A program made the position numbers and the translations under genes. This document shows positions 1 through 12,825 of a stretch of DNA of 64,000 bases, piece after piece; the stretch's first letter is position 1; the number at the start of each line of letters is the position of its first letter. The notes under the pieces were generated by a model that made no database searches, was not told the DNA's origin, and worked only from the letters and a program-made list of their open reading frames with translations. Source of the stretch: Acanthaster planci (taxonomy: Eukaryota > Echinodermata > Asteroidea > Valvatida > Acanthasteridae); assembly GCF_001949145.1 (NCBI RefSeq), contig NW_019091637.1, forward strand, positions 65,789 through 129,788, given 5' to 3'.

Positions 1-282
1 TGAAACGGAGCACCAACCTAAAGTGGAGCGCCCCCGCACATACAAAGTCCACATTTCCCCGCATTGCACACTGTACTCCTGGACGGGCACGGCCAAGCCG
101 TCCATCATGAGTTATGCATCGCACAAAAGAAAACTAAAGAAATTTAAAACAGAGTATTCAGTTTCAACAAAACAGAGTGATTGAAGAATATTTGGAAACT
201 TAGGACTTTACTTGTACATTTGATGCGTACATTTGTAGTGAACCCCAAGTATTAAACACTGTTTTCTCACGCCTTCCCTTAG
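1..282 (+). other. WDR33: Upstream intron of WDR33
   Basis: AT-rich sequence before the first recognisable WDR33 exon, ending in a pyrimidine tract and AG acceptor at 281-282. No open frame here matches the WDR33 N-terminus, so I read it as intron. Confidence 0.6.
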
Positions 283-3200
283 CTATCATTACCAGAGACA
301 TATTTGCACAATCCCATCAATGCGGTCACCACTCGATTTGTCCGAACCTCCACTAACAAGATCCGCTGCCCAATCTTCTGCTGTGTCGTAAGTATTGTTT
401 AACACGTGCTTTACTTTTGTCCACAGAGCAAGTACTTGTAGCTTATGTGTACGGTTTGGAAGTGTTAATTCACATACAGAGAGAACAGCAGAGCACATAC
501 AATCCCGATTTGTACATGCGTGGTTGACTCACCTGTACTTCTCTCTTGTGGTATTTGCTGGTTTGTTTGCAGATTTCATTTTTTTGATGTTCCGAAAATG
601 AAAGACATAACTCCTGAATTGAGAAGTTTGCAAAAGTTTGGGCTTTTAAGATTGTTTCACCCGCAAGTGATGACATCTGTCCACCGAAATACCTTGTGTG
701 GTTTTGAAAGTAAACGTTCTGATGCAGGGTGAGCTATCATCTTATCGTGAACCAAAGAGCACAGTTCTCCGTGTGGAAGCTTGTCAACAGTTTTTCCTTT
801 TAACAAAACATTCTCTGGCTCTTGTCCTTTTGTCACAATCTGTAGTGGACCCCTGAGGGTCGTAGGCTGGTGACAGGGGCATCCAGTGGAGAATTCACCC
901 TCTGGAACGGACTGACCTTCAACTTTGAAACAATCCTTCAGGTGAGAACAAATCACAGTAGGTAATTGGGGTCCCCCCCCCACCGATGCCTGGGACTGGA
1001 CAGAAAAACTATAGATATGATTGCTCTCTTCCTAATAGCTGCACTTCAAAAACAGGGGCCTGGAATCAGTAAAGATGTAAACGATTGGGCTATATGTACT
1101 TTACTAGAGTGCTAACTCGCTGTGCAAAGTGGAGCCTGCTGGGTGCATCCATGTTTATTGACAAATCTATGGAAACCTTAAAATTTTGTATGGCATTTGT
1201 ATGGTTGTTAGCACATGTATCTCTGTCTGTATATTAAATGGCACATTAACAGATGCAAAACATCAAGAAACTAAAGGCACAATTAGTAAATGAGTATTTT
1301 GCTTTGCTTCATGAAAGCAGCACAGACTTGACGTGCATTTCCACTGTGGATGAATTTTCCTGAAGCTGTTTAATGTGGTATGCTTATGACAAAGACGTGC
1401 TGTATGCTATTTGCATTTTGCATGTAATCTGCATAGAGGCAGAATCTGTCTCAACTTATTTCATCATGTACTACAAATATGCACATGCATAAAAAATGGA
1501 CAAGGACAGAGTCCAATTTTATTGGCATTTGGAATAATGACAAGTGAGCACTCTAGAAATTAATCAAGCTCCATGATATTAGCTTGCTTACCTTGGTAAT
1601 TTACCTGGGTTCCGCTCACCAGTAAATGGTTAAAAAAGTAGGGAAAAGAAAACCTTCTTTCCCCAATTATAACCTTTATACTAGACGTGACCAGACCATG
1701 GCTACTCAGCTCTTATGAGAAACCTTCACATTTGCAAGCAATATTGTGCTATTGAACCTTGCATCTAATTCCTTTCTTTAAAAAATATCCTTAAAAAAAT
1801 CCTCCCAAATACTCACAGCACAGGAAACCTAGAGAAATCTTCTTCGTTCTTGATTGCTCAAATGTCATAAACCTTAGCAAAGTTAAAGTGGCCATTCTCT
1901 GTCTTCCTTGACCATCACCCTAAATTCTGGTGATTTTGAATGGACTGGGAGGTTAGGATTAAGCATTAGGTACATACAACATGTGTTGTAAACAGGTGAG
2001 GGCCATTCTGAAATGGATTTCCAAATCAACGGCCATGGCTGTTGTTTGTACGCTCACATATACACAACCACAATACAAAGAACGTGAATATGCACTGCTG
2101 TCTTCCCCCTACCCCCCCAGGCCCACGACTACCCCGTGCGGGCCATGACCTGGAGCCACAACGACCTCTGGCTGCTGACAGGTGACCACCTGGGCTACAT
2201 CAAGTACTGGCAGTCCAACATGAACAACGTCAAGATGTACCAGGCTCACAAGGACCAGCCCATCCGAGGCGCAAGGTACGCTGTTGTCACGGCAACATCC
2301 AATCAGCACATCCCGTCCTCTGCGGACTGGAAACTGAAATATCCCTATACAGCAGAGAACCTTGGCCCTCTATTGACTAAAAGTTATATGGTGTTCGTAA
2401 ATGTATGTGTTGAACTGCACTTTGTATTGGCTGAACTAAATAAATTATACAAGTCTGAAAAAAAGTTCAGTAGCAATTCCCATTTTGCCATTGAGATACT
2501 TGTACATGTACATGTGCATGTATGTGGATGCAAGTGGAATACGTAAAATACTTTATATTTTGATGGTTTGAATGTCTTAATGTGAAGTATTTCTTGTCCA
2601 GCTGGTTACAACAGACTTGGAAAAAGATGGTGAAATGTGGCAGTTACATGTAAATTGAACAAATTAAGTTGAATAATCTCTCCTCAAAATGGCCACAGTA
2701 ATCTTTGTAGTGTTCACGTTTAGCAAAACGAAGTAATGCTTGACTTTATTAACTATTTATTATGAGTTTAGTTTTTCAATGAATGATCACCAGTGAGTGT
2801 TGTTATGACATTCAAGTGTTTTTTATAAGAAGCAGTATAATTTTAAATTTGAAAATACATGCATATACAGATGTGCGTTTTTGACATGCAGAGTTAAAAA
2901 TAAAGATACAGATTTAGAATAAAAGAATGGAACAATTAATAATTTATTCCATGAAATGCACTTTGATCATATTTAAATGAAATAAAAGTAAGAAAAGAAG
3001 AAACCATTTTGCACCTCAAAACATACCCCTTACACCAGTTGTAAAAGAAATTTACAGTGAACAAAAATATTCGTCTTTGTACCACAACATTGTTACGGTC
3101 TGATAATTCTATGTTGACTCATAACTCCACCCTTCGCCATTTCCCTAAGGCTTAGGACCCTCATTCGCATCTCATGACCCATGTAACCTTTTGACCCTAA

Positions 3201-6200
3201 GGGGTGAATATCTATATCCTGGCAGACACAGTTCTGTCAAGCGTTAAATGGAATTGGCAGTTTAGTTGTGGGAGGAACACTTTGCTGTTATGCTGTCGCC
3301 ACTTGATTTGTCCATTCCACACAACAGCTTCTCACCGACTGACTCCAAAATCACAACATGCGCCGATGACGGGACAGTCAGGATCTTTGATTTTGTACGA
3401 TGCTATGAAGAGCGCGTGCTTAGAGGTTAGTATTTTTGGGTTTTTCATCTTTACAGTACATCAAGTCTTCCTGAAGATGAATTTTTTTTCTCAATAACTA
3501 ATGTATAATTGTTATTGCTCAGTGCATGTCATGTTTAAATCCTGCAAGCAGTTAACTCTAAAATTCCATGTATCTGAAATGGATTTCCTAAGCCTGTATA
3601 TCCCGTCAGATAGGTTGAAACCATCAGATAGTTTTCAGGACTGTGGAAGGACCAGTGAAGCTCCGGATCTGTCAAATTCTTGTGGGGAATGACAATCGTT
3701 GAAAGTTAACATGCAAAATGGCATCATTGCCTGGGTTTAACCCCAAAATGGTGGTTGGGGCATTGAATTTCCACCCCCACGACATTTCTTCTATATCCTT
3801 TGTGGTGCTTTTTTGTCATGCTCCAAGCCCTCAGTAATGTTTTTTCAGTAGCGTGTTGTCATTTTGACATCTTTTTTATGAAAATCAGACATACTTTTCT
3901 TCAAAGCACCTACTTGCCCAAGACAAGGTCAGCCAATAATATATTCTCTTGTTGTAAAAAGTTTTAAAAAGATTGAGCATTGGACAGCCGAGTTCTTTGG
4001 GAATCAGACACCCCCAACCCCCACACCCCATCATCCCCAGCTTTATAGATGGTCTGAAAAAGCTATGCTCTATTAAGGTTGAGTTAAGGTTGACTTGTTC
4101 ACCGCTCAAATCAAACATCCTGTGGATGTCATCAACAGGTCATGGGGCAGAGGTCAAGTGCGTGGACTGGCACCCACAGAAGGGCCTGGTTGTGTCAGGC
4201 AGCAAGGACAGCCAGCAGCCCATCAAGCTGTGGGACCCCCGCTCCAGCAACCCATTGGCCACACTCCACGCTCACAAGAGCACCGTCATGGCCGTCCGTT
4301 TCAACCAGAACGGCAACTGGCTCCTGACAGCCTCCCGCGACCATGTCTGCAAGCTCTTCGACATCCGCACCATGAAGGAGATGTACACATTCCGGGGCCA
4401 CAAGAAAGAGGCCACAGGTAGGTCGAAGGTGTCATGATACATCTTTACAAACCCTCTTAATATGCACATTCAGGGGCCACAGGGGAGAGTGGTACTTTGG
4501 AGGCTTAGTAGTAGCCACAAGACGGTCCGAGCTCAAATTGCTTCCATAATGCCAAAGTCAGATGTCACAAAAATATAAGAAGGCATGTATATTCAGGTAA
4601 ATTAGAATAGACTGATGCTAAGTCACGCGACCATTAGTGGGTATTAAATATCTACAAACACGGTGTCCACCAAAAGCAAAGTGTCCTCATCATTTACCAA
4701 AAATAAAGCTGACGGTAGGTACTGTACCCAGACTACCAATATGCTGGGTACTATACCGAAACTTGGCTGTGTTGTTTGTAAACAACGCTCAGAACACGTT
4801 GCTGTGGGATTGGTACCCACTGAAGGTCACTTAATTTAGGGGGCCCAATGGGTGTATTAAGTTTAAGTGTGTAAGTACATATACCATCGACTCTCCATTT
4901 TTGGTTTTAGTTCTTTGTGCGGTCAGGGTGGAACGGTTGGGTCGCACAGCACCATGGCTGATACTGCATCTAATACATGCCATGTTTTTTGGTTCCCATC
5001 CTCAGCCATTTCATGGCATCCAATTCACGAGACCATGTTCGCTAGCGGTGGTTCAGATGGATCTCTCCTCTTCTGGGAAGTCGGGTAAGTTATTTGCATA
5101 TTTCGTCTAGATTTGGCAAGTGCTTGGAGTCTTTCGGAGATTTTCAGAAGAACTTGAGCAAATGGACTGTGTTCTGGACTGGGTTTCTTTGTGTGTGAAG
5201 GTCCTCTGTCATTGGATATCTCGTACAGTATAGTGCTGTTGCCTGCAGGCTGGAACAGGGGTGTAACAAAGGCATTTTGTTGGGGGGTTCCAAAGCCAGT
5301 TTGCCAACTTTTAATTTGTTCGCCAAACTCGTGTTGTGTAAAATAGAAATTCGTGGTATGCTACAGTTTATGCTTCAGGGGAAATGCCGGCGGCTAACGC
5401 ATATTATACATGTGCCAATTTACATTCATATGTCAACTGACGCTCTGTTTGGCGACTGGAATTAATTTTGCACCCCCCACACATCCCATGGTGGCTACGC
5501 CCTGGGCTTGGAATGCACATGAAAATAGTTTAACAGTATACTCGCTGCTGACTGAAATTCTAATTGTTTTTTTGAAGTGTACTTTAGAAATGTACCAAAG
5601 CAAGGCTCCAGCAAGGACAATTTCTGAATTAGATTCAGCTGTGTTTTAATCCTACTTCAATCCTGTCTCCAGGAATGAGAAGGAAGTGGCTAGCGTAGAG
5701 ACTGCCCACGACAGCATCGTTTGGAGCCTAGCCTGGCATCCACTGGGTCACATCCTAGCTTCGGCATCCAACGATCATACCACGTGAGTCAAATTCACCA
5801 CTTCACACTTTCCCACTAAACAAGGAAACTTTAAGAGTTTTTAGGCCTGTTGTCCCACAAGTCCAACCCCACCACTCTTATTTTGTGCTTAAACTCTAAC
5901 GACGTTTGCTGTGTTTTTGTTTTCTTCTGAAGAAAATTCTGGACCAGGAATCGACCCGGTGACAGAATGCGAGACCGCTACAACTTGAACATGTTGCCCA
6001 TCGGGACATCTGAAGAAATGTTGGAGTTTGGTACGATTCCATTGTTTCCCAAATCAAGTCTGTTGTCCTCCATCCTGTACATGTACTAGTCTAGCAGAAA
6101 CGAATTCACAAGCGACTTTCTGCTTGCCACATGCGATGAAAAAAATTGGAACATGTGAAATGAAGTAGTACGTGCTGTCTTGGGTCTTCATGGCTCATCA

Positions 6201-9200
6201 GATGGGAGTTTGTTTCCAATTTCCCTGGTATGCAGTGACAGAATGTGTATGTTCTCCCTTCGTCAGCCTGGTGATACACACACACCGTTACCCATCGATA
6301 TACATCCACACCTCCATTTTGTTGGCCCCCTTCATATTACTACAAAACGCTAGAAGGGCTGCGGAGAGCTCAAGTACATTTTTATCTGGGGCCAATTTCA
6401 TAGAGCTGCTTAGGCACAAAATTTGCTGAAGCATGAGAAAACCTCGCTTGATAAATCAGGTAACCAGCCAAAACTCCATGTGACGTATATTGTTTTGGGA
6501 TCGTGCTTAGCTGTCTTTTAGTTAGCATGACAATCAGATGCAGTTTGAACTGGTAACCTTTATTTTTTAAGCATGTTTTTTCAGGCTTAAGCAAATTTTG
6601 TGCTTAAACAGCTCTGTGAAATTGACCCCTCAGTTTTTTGATTCAGTGTATTGAACATTCTTTCCTTTACAGATGATGATACCTCAGCATTGCCCTCCAT
6701 CCCAGGCATGGGACTGGAGCACGGTCTGCCAGAACACCTCAAGAAACCCGAAGAGGGGCTCACGGGTGAGTCATTTCCTTTCTTTAAAAAAAAACATGTG
6801 ATATACCATGTGTGAATGTTGTAGCCGCAGCAGAAAATCTCTTAAGCGTCTGGCCAGCGGCTGCAGCTAGTTTCCATAGAAAAATGTGTGTGTTCACTAA
6901 GCCACAGCCAGTCAATCAGTCAGTTGATCTGAACACAGCCTGTGGTCCTGTTTTACAATACCAAAACCACTGAGTCCTCATTATTGGACGGTAATTTGTA
7001 AAGTCCGAGCAATCTTGGAAGTTCAGTAACCGTAATATTCTATTGTACTTTTCCCTTCCGGTGAAACGTTGTGCTATCTAGTCTTACCAGTACCCTAATG
7101 GCATACGCTTTTACATGCAATGCCCAGTCGGTAGCCTCTAAGAAGGGGTGGCTCAAATACTGTTGGGACTTTTTTTTTGGTCTTGGCATTCCTTAGAATG
7201 CACGGATGGTTTCCAATATTATGTGTCAGTTCAGCATATAAGCAGATTTTTTATGATCCCTAGCTCCTCCAAATACTTCAAAATCCACCGGCAGGTTCTG
7301 GAAGGTTTTGCTGGATTGAGGAGGGTAGAACTCCAGCCATTGTTATAAAGAGCTTGAAGCACCTTCAGAGTTCAAGTACAAAGAATGTGTTTCCCGTTCA
7401 GAGGTTCATGGAGGATTCAGGAAGGTTTCTAGCGAGTGTGTCTTGGAGATGGGTTAATTCAGATATTGTAGTGTTTTGTTGGGTCTTGTATAGCAAGGGT
7501 GTAGGGAAACTAGTCATTTTATTGAGACAAAGCATGTAGTCCACCTTGTGGATTCCATTTACTGTAAAATTTTTCAATCTTTTGCACAACAGAGGATGAC
7601 ATCTCTCTGGACACCTCCATCCCTGGCCTGGAGTCTTCAGTGGAAGAGCTTGCCAAGCTCAAGCCTCAGCCCCAGCGCAAGGTGCCCTACGCCAAGCCCA
7701 TTCCAGCTGACTTCCAGCGACAATGGGACAAGACCAAGGCCCCCGGCATTGCTCCGCAGCAGACAGAGACGTCGCAAGACGAAGATGCCGGGAAGAAGGA
7801 GGCTAAAGACAGCGAAGACGATGAAGGTAGGTACCGTCAGTTGAATATACTGATCAAATGGCAGCTAGGTTTTCAACATAGGAAGAAATTTTTGTGCAGA
7901 CAGTGCTAAATTGTGTTCTTTGGTTGGTTACCTTGACCCTAACAGTCCCAAATCCTCCAATTTCAATACTGTTTCACATACACCCTTGGGGGTTAGGGTT
8001 AAAAAAATATTTATAGACAACTAGCTATTTCCTGGATTGTGTATTGCTATATTCACGACATTTCTTGGAAAATATAGGGAACCTTGGAAAGTTCCAGACT
8101 TAGCAACCCCAAATCCTACAAAAAATATAGAGGGTTAGCCACAGTTGCCTTATGTCTTGTTTGATGCCCCAGTTTTTGTTCAGTGCAATGGAACTATTGG
8201 GTTACTACAAAGTGTTGGTTTATGGATTCAGGAAACTTCCACAATGTTGTGGTAAATTTGTTCATACAAACTCTGAAACTACGTTCCTGTTTTGTGCTTG
8301 TCAGAGTAGTGCAGTCTTGTCCAAAATTCATGGCTAAGGACAGGTTTGGTTCTTTGCTTCGTCCACAGCTAAGAAGATGGAAAGGATGGTAAAGAACTCA
8401 GGCGTGGCTGTGGCCCAAGCTCATCAGGCCGTCCTAAATGCAATGAAGAATGCCAAGGAGAATGGCGGGCAGCTGCCCCTATCGGGAATGATGATGGGAC
8501 AGCCTCACCCAGGAGGGCCACCTGTGATGGGTCCCATGCCCGGAATGGGGATGGATGGACACTCGGGGATGGGTGGGCCCGCTGGTAGAGGCAGACCTCC
8601 AGGGGGGAGTGGACCTGAAGGGATGAATCCAAATGAGGGTGCATTTAACCCGGGTCCCCGTGGTATGCCGGCTCCGAATCAGCCTGGGACGGGGTCCAAG
8701 GGTAAGGCGGGGATCCCAGCCCTCATGGGGATACGCCTGAACGGCCCCAGTTCTAGAGTACCTGGCAATGGTGGGCCACCAGAAGTGGGTGTGATGGATG
8801 TACCGCCCCCTAACCTTCCCAAGGAAATGATGGATGCACCTGAGGGTAGGACCTTAGGTCAGGATTTCTTGCCTCATTCCCCACCCCTGCCACTCCCCAG
8901 TGACAACACAGACTTTCCTACTGCCTCAGGCAAGGACAGAAACCGACGGGATTTTAGCGACCCAAGAGATGAGGATCTCCGTGGGGACATTGATCTCCGG
9001 CAGGGCTTTACTGACGTGGATATGAGGCAACAGTTTCACGACCCACCCCCTCCCAAACGATTTGACGGGCGATTTGACCGTGGTGAGAGTCCCCCAGGTG
9101 GTTGGGGCAATAGAATGCCACCTAGGGATGGACTACACCAGGACTTTGATATGAGACAGCAGAGGGGACCCCATGGGGGAGCAAGGATGGGACCCAGGGG

Positions 9201-9996
9201 GGATGACCCAAGGGATCCGCCTTTTGATGACCTCAGGCACTCAAGATCTGAGGATAGACCAGATCTGGATGCCCTCCGAAGGCGAGAGGGCTCACCAGGA
9301 GGGAGGAGACGGGAAGATTTCATGGATGAGGACTTGCGACAGCCTCCTGGGCGGTTCCTGGGAGGAGGCCCCCCTGGATCGAGGTCCTGGAGAGGGGGTG
9401 ATTCATCTGAGGAAGATCCTTTTCGAGGGTTTGACCCTGGCCAGGATCCTGGGCCATCAAGAGGCAGCTTCCCAGACAGGGGTGGGTTCGGATCACAAGA
9501 TGAAGATATGCGAGGAGGAACTAGGAGTCGATTTGGCTTGGATGAGCCATTCGACCCAGACTTTCGTCCCAAAGGACTGCTGCCACATCCAGGTGACGAT
9601 GGGCCACGAAAGCCCCGCTCACTGCCCCTACTCGGTGACCGTGATGACAGGGCGAATTACCCCGACCTTGGGTCCCCACATGACAGCGGCGACATGAAAA
9701 GAACTTGGAATGAGGGGCCAGGAGATGGCCGAGACATGGACCAACTGGAACCATTTGGGAACTTTGGAGGTCCGGGTGGCCCAGGCCGCGGACAGGGAAA
9801 CATGTGGCGTGGAGGGCGGGGGGACATAAGGGGAGGGGGCCCAGGCATGAGAGGCCGGGGAGACCCCAGCATGAGGGGGAGAGGGGATCCGGGGATGAGG
9901 GGCAGTCCGTCGGGATTCCGGGGGCCATTTCGTGGTGGAATGGGAAGGGGGGGCATGGGGAGGGGTGGCATGGGTCGAGGCGGCCCAGGCTGGTGA
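283..9996 (+). CDS. WDR33: WDR33, pre-mRNA 3'-end processing WD40 protein (5' partial)
   Basis: WDR33 is the CPSF subunit that, with CPSF30, binds the AAUAAA polyadenylation signal in the nucleus. Eleven exons are visible: 283-387, 846-941, 2121-2275, 3328-3425, 4139-4417, 5006-5084, 5673-5783, 5933-6030, 6673-6765, 7593-7826, 8369-9996, giving 992 codons with the stop. The first visible residues match human WDR33 just before its WD repeats ([17 protein letters not shown]); about 100 N-terminal residues are missing. WD40 blades run through exon 8 ([46 protein letters not shown]). Then come a conserved [13 protein letters not shown] segment and a long Gly/Pro/Arg/Asp-rich tail ending in RGG repeats ([12 protein letters not shown]). 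The human collagen-like GPQGPPG block is largely absent. Introns hold little else; the one at 6031-6672 carries an inverted-repeat element. The first exon border has the least support. Confidence 0.96.
6388..6629. mobile_element. Inverted-repeat element, copy 1 of a two-copy family
   Basis: About 240 bp inside a WDR33 intron. The left end reads GGGCCAATTTCATAGAGCTG and continues with TTAGGCACAAAATTTGC. The right end is its inverse (GCAAATTTTGTGCTTAAACA, then GCTCTGTGAAATTGACCC). It has no coding capacity. A second copy lies at 59748-59991 with the same interior (AACCAGCCAAAACTCCATGT; GTTAGCATGACAAT). Terminal inverted repeats, small size and dispersed copies fit a MITE (non-autonomous DNA transposon). 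The superfamily cannot be told from the sequence. Confidence 0.8.
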
Positions 9997-11176
9997 GGGA
10001 AGAGTTAGGGTCGTCCCGGGGCATTGGGTCATTCCAAGGTCTTAAACTTTACAAGAGGTTATTGACCATGTCACAAAGTCCACTGAAATTGGAGGCGCAG
10101 GTGTCTAATACATGTATTTAAACTGCTTATGCACAGTTTTAACAGTTCGACCACATCCTGCTCTAGAGATCATTTAACTTGAGCCAGTGAGGCCCACTCG
10201 TTTCATCAAAGTATTCATCAATATACAGGGGGGCATCAATCCTGTTTAGGGTCAACTTGTCATACAAGCCCAGCTGATATGTGGCGCTTTAATAACTACA
10301 TGTAAAATGGCAAAAAACTTTGCATAAGCTTTTAAAGTGGCTGTTACTTTGTAAGATAAATCTCCCATCCAACAAGTTAGTTTTGGCCACAAGGCTTATT
10401 CATATTTCCCACTGACCATCATTCATGTGCTAAAAGCAATTCTTCCCGTCTCTACCTTCCAAGCACAGCTGTCCTAAGCATGGATCAGTTTCTGTTGGCA
10501 GATTGGAAAGTTTTGTATAGTGGCTCTGTTTGATGGGGGGTTTACTTTGAAAGTCAACAAACCGGTTCAGGGATGGCCTTTTTATATTTCTTCTCTACTG
10601 AGAACCTCAGGTATGGTTTGAGGGCCATATGAGGGAATTGACGGCACTACTCCAATATCCCTGGGGAGGGGATAAAATGTAATGGGTAATTAAGCATTTT
10701 GCTGTGGATTCATGGATAGTGTGAAGCAAGGCGCCAGTGTAAGTTGGTACGTGTAGTCCTCGTACCCTCTGTATCAAGTGGAGGGGAGTTATAGTGCTTT
10801 AATCCCTGCCTCCTTTGGCATCACAAGGAATGCACTGAATGTTCATTCCATCGTATATTCCTCTGTTTTTTTGTGGCAAGGGGGCAGGGTTAAGTGAGTC
10901 GAACTTTTTCCATTCTTTTGTAAAAAGTTTCCGGGGTTTTTAGTTGAAATTGGCATTCATTGCATCTACCTGGAAAGAATTCTTCATTTGATTTCAAAAT
11001 CTCCCCTTTCTGTATTTGTAAAGTTAGTATTAAAATGGAAAAAAAGTACAAAGTGTACAAAAAAATGATCAATTTGTAAAAGTGTACAACTTTCTAATCA
11101 TGGTTATTTTTTGAGTAGCTGTACATGTCGTGTTCTGTATTAAACCGTTACTTGGTTGATATCAACGACAATTAAA
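9997..11176 (+). other. WDR33: WDR33 3' untranslated region (tentative)
   Basis: Non-coding sequence after the WDR33 stop. ATTAAA hexamers at 11139-11144 and 11171-11176 are candidate polyadenylation signals; no AATAAA lies closer to the stop. The true cleavage site cannot be read from sequence alone. I see no other gene in this stretch. Confidence 0.35.
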
Positions 11177-11337
11177 AGAAAAAGGTAACTGATGTTCCTT
11201 CAAGTCTGCTTTTGCTGTTGATTTTTGTTTCACGTGAATGCTGTAATATGCTGCCTTAGAGCACATTTTGCCTGGCTCTTGAATGTTATGAAAAGTTTAC
11301 ATCAGTCTTCAAAAGCAAGGAAATTCTTAGCACCTGT

Positions 11338-12825
11338 TTATTCACTTAATCAAAAGTTAGACTCAATAAACATGAATAACTGTGAACACAAATTTTAATA
11401 CAGCAAAGATATTTACAAAAATGTGACATTTACAAAGTGTGTAACGGTTGCAATATCAACTGTATATCTGCTTAGACTGCTTGTACAACTACATGTATGT
11501 ACATCAAATCTGTTAGAAATGGCCCATTTAAAACACTGGAGTAACAAGGCATTTTTATTGAAAGCACAGAAGGAAGTCGCAACCACTAAACTAGGCCCCT
11601 TGGATATCCTCGCAAGTTTCCAAATGACATTTAAACATCTGAACATTTGTAAAAGAAAAAAAAATTAAAACCTCCACTCAGAAGGTGCCCAGTTTGTTCC
11701 CTTACTGTCAGTTCAGTGATATCCGAGCTTGCTGTCTTGTTGTTAGATTTTGTGGTCTATCCAGTTAAGTCCAACTTTCTCCGTACCCTGACCCCCACTA
11801 CTTACCGGTACATGTAACATGACATGCAAGAATGAGTGCAGTCACCAGGGAAGGTTCACTTTAAAACTTGAGGACAGTCAGAGAGTTATGAATACTAACT
11901 TGATTACTGGCAATTCAGCACATGTATGACGTTCTACTCCACCAGCGTGATACATGTAGTATAATGGACAAAGTTATCACTGAAGTACATACATGGTACA
12001 TGTGGTAAGGACTGATTCACACTTTAGATGTGTCACAGAGCAATTAAGCTCAAAAGGCCACTTTTTTACCCCAAATTTATCTTTTTTCATACATTTTTCT
12101 GAAGTAAATCCCCCAGCCTTTACATCCAGAACAACACAAATGCAGTTGGAAGTCAATTAAGAACCACAGAAACAACTGTGGCTCAAACTGTGCACATTTG
12201 AAAACCACATAAAAACCACTGCAGAGTCCTTGCTATATGAAGGGGAATGCATACCCTAGACGTCTATAAGGACATGTTGACTTCTCCCAACTGATAAAAG
12301 TAACACAGGATTTACACCATTTGAAGCCTCTCTGTATTATCAATCGCTATAGTTACCTTGATAAGTTTGTCAATTCATGCTGTGCTTGTAAACTTAATAT
12401 TTTCGCAACTCCTTGTGTTCCACCCTTCCCAGATCAAAGGAAGAGCGTGAAAGATTGGATTACTACACTTGCATAACATTGAAAACAGGGCATCCCGGTT
12501 GCAAAAGTTTTAGTCCAACGAGGTGCCCCAAAGATGCCAATGTACCCATCTGGCTGGAATCTAGCCCCCTCCAAACAACTGGATTCCTAGACCCCCCAAC
12601 TCCATGCCAAAGTGTAACATTTGAGTGTTGCAGTCATGTAAGTCCTATCATAAGCCCAGTCGCAAGATCTTTCACAGGACCAGTAACAAGGAGCAGGGCC
12701 AATGGAATGCTGCTGCTAAAAGGTCGGCTGAACAACTTGACCTGAGATGAGAGGACCTTGTAATGATGGATTTGTAATGGACTCGAAGGGACTTGTGATG
12801 TATGTTCAGCCCCCACACATCCTTT
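11338..12825 (-). other. CYB5D1: CYB5D1 3' untranslated region (tentative)
   Basis: On the minus strand an AATAAA hexamer (TTTATT at 11338-11343) is the candidate polyadenylation signal for CYB5D1. No convincing reading frame lies between it and the stop codon at 12826-12828. With the WDR33 signal near 11176, the two genes would end tail-to-tail within a few hundred bases of each other. Confidence 0.35.

Noticed and set aside
9036-9572. Long antisense frames opposite the WDR33 tail
   Set aside because: They are shadows of the Gly/Pro-rich coding exon on the plus strand.
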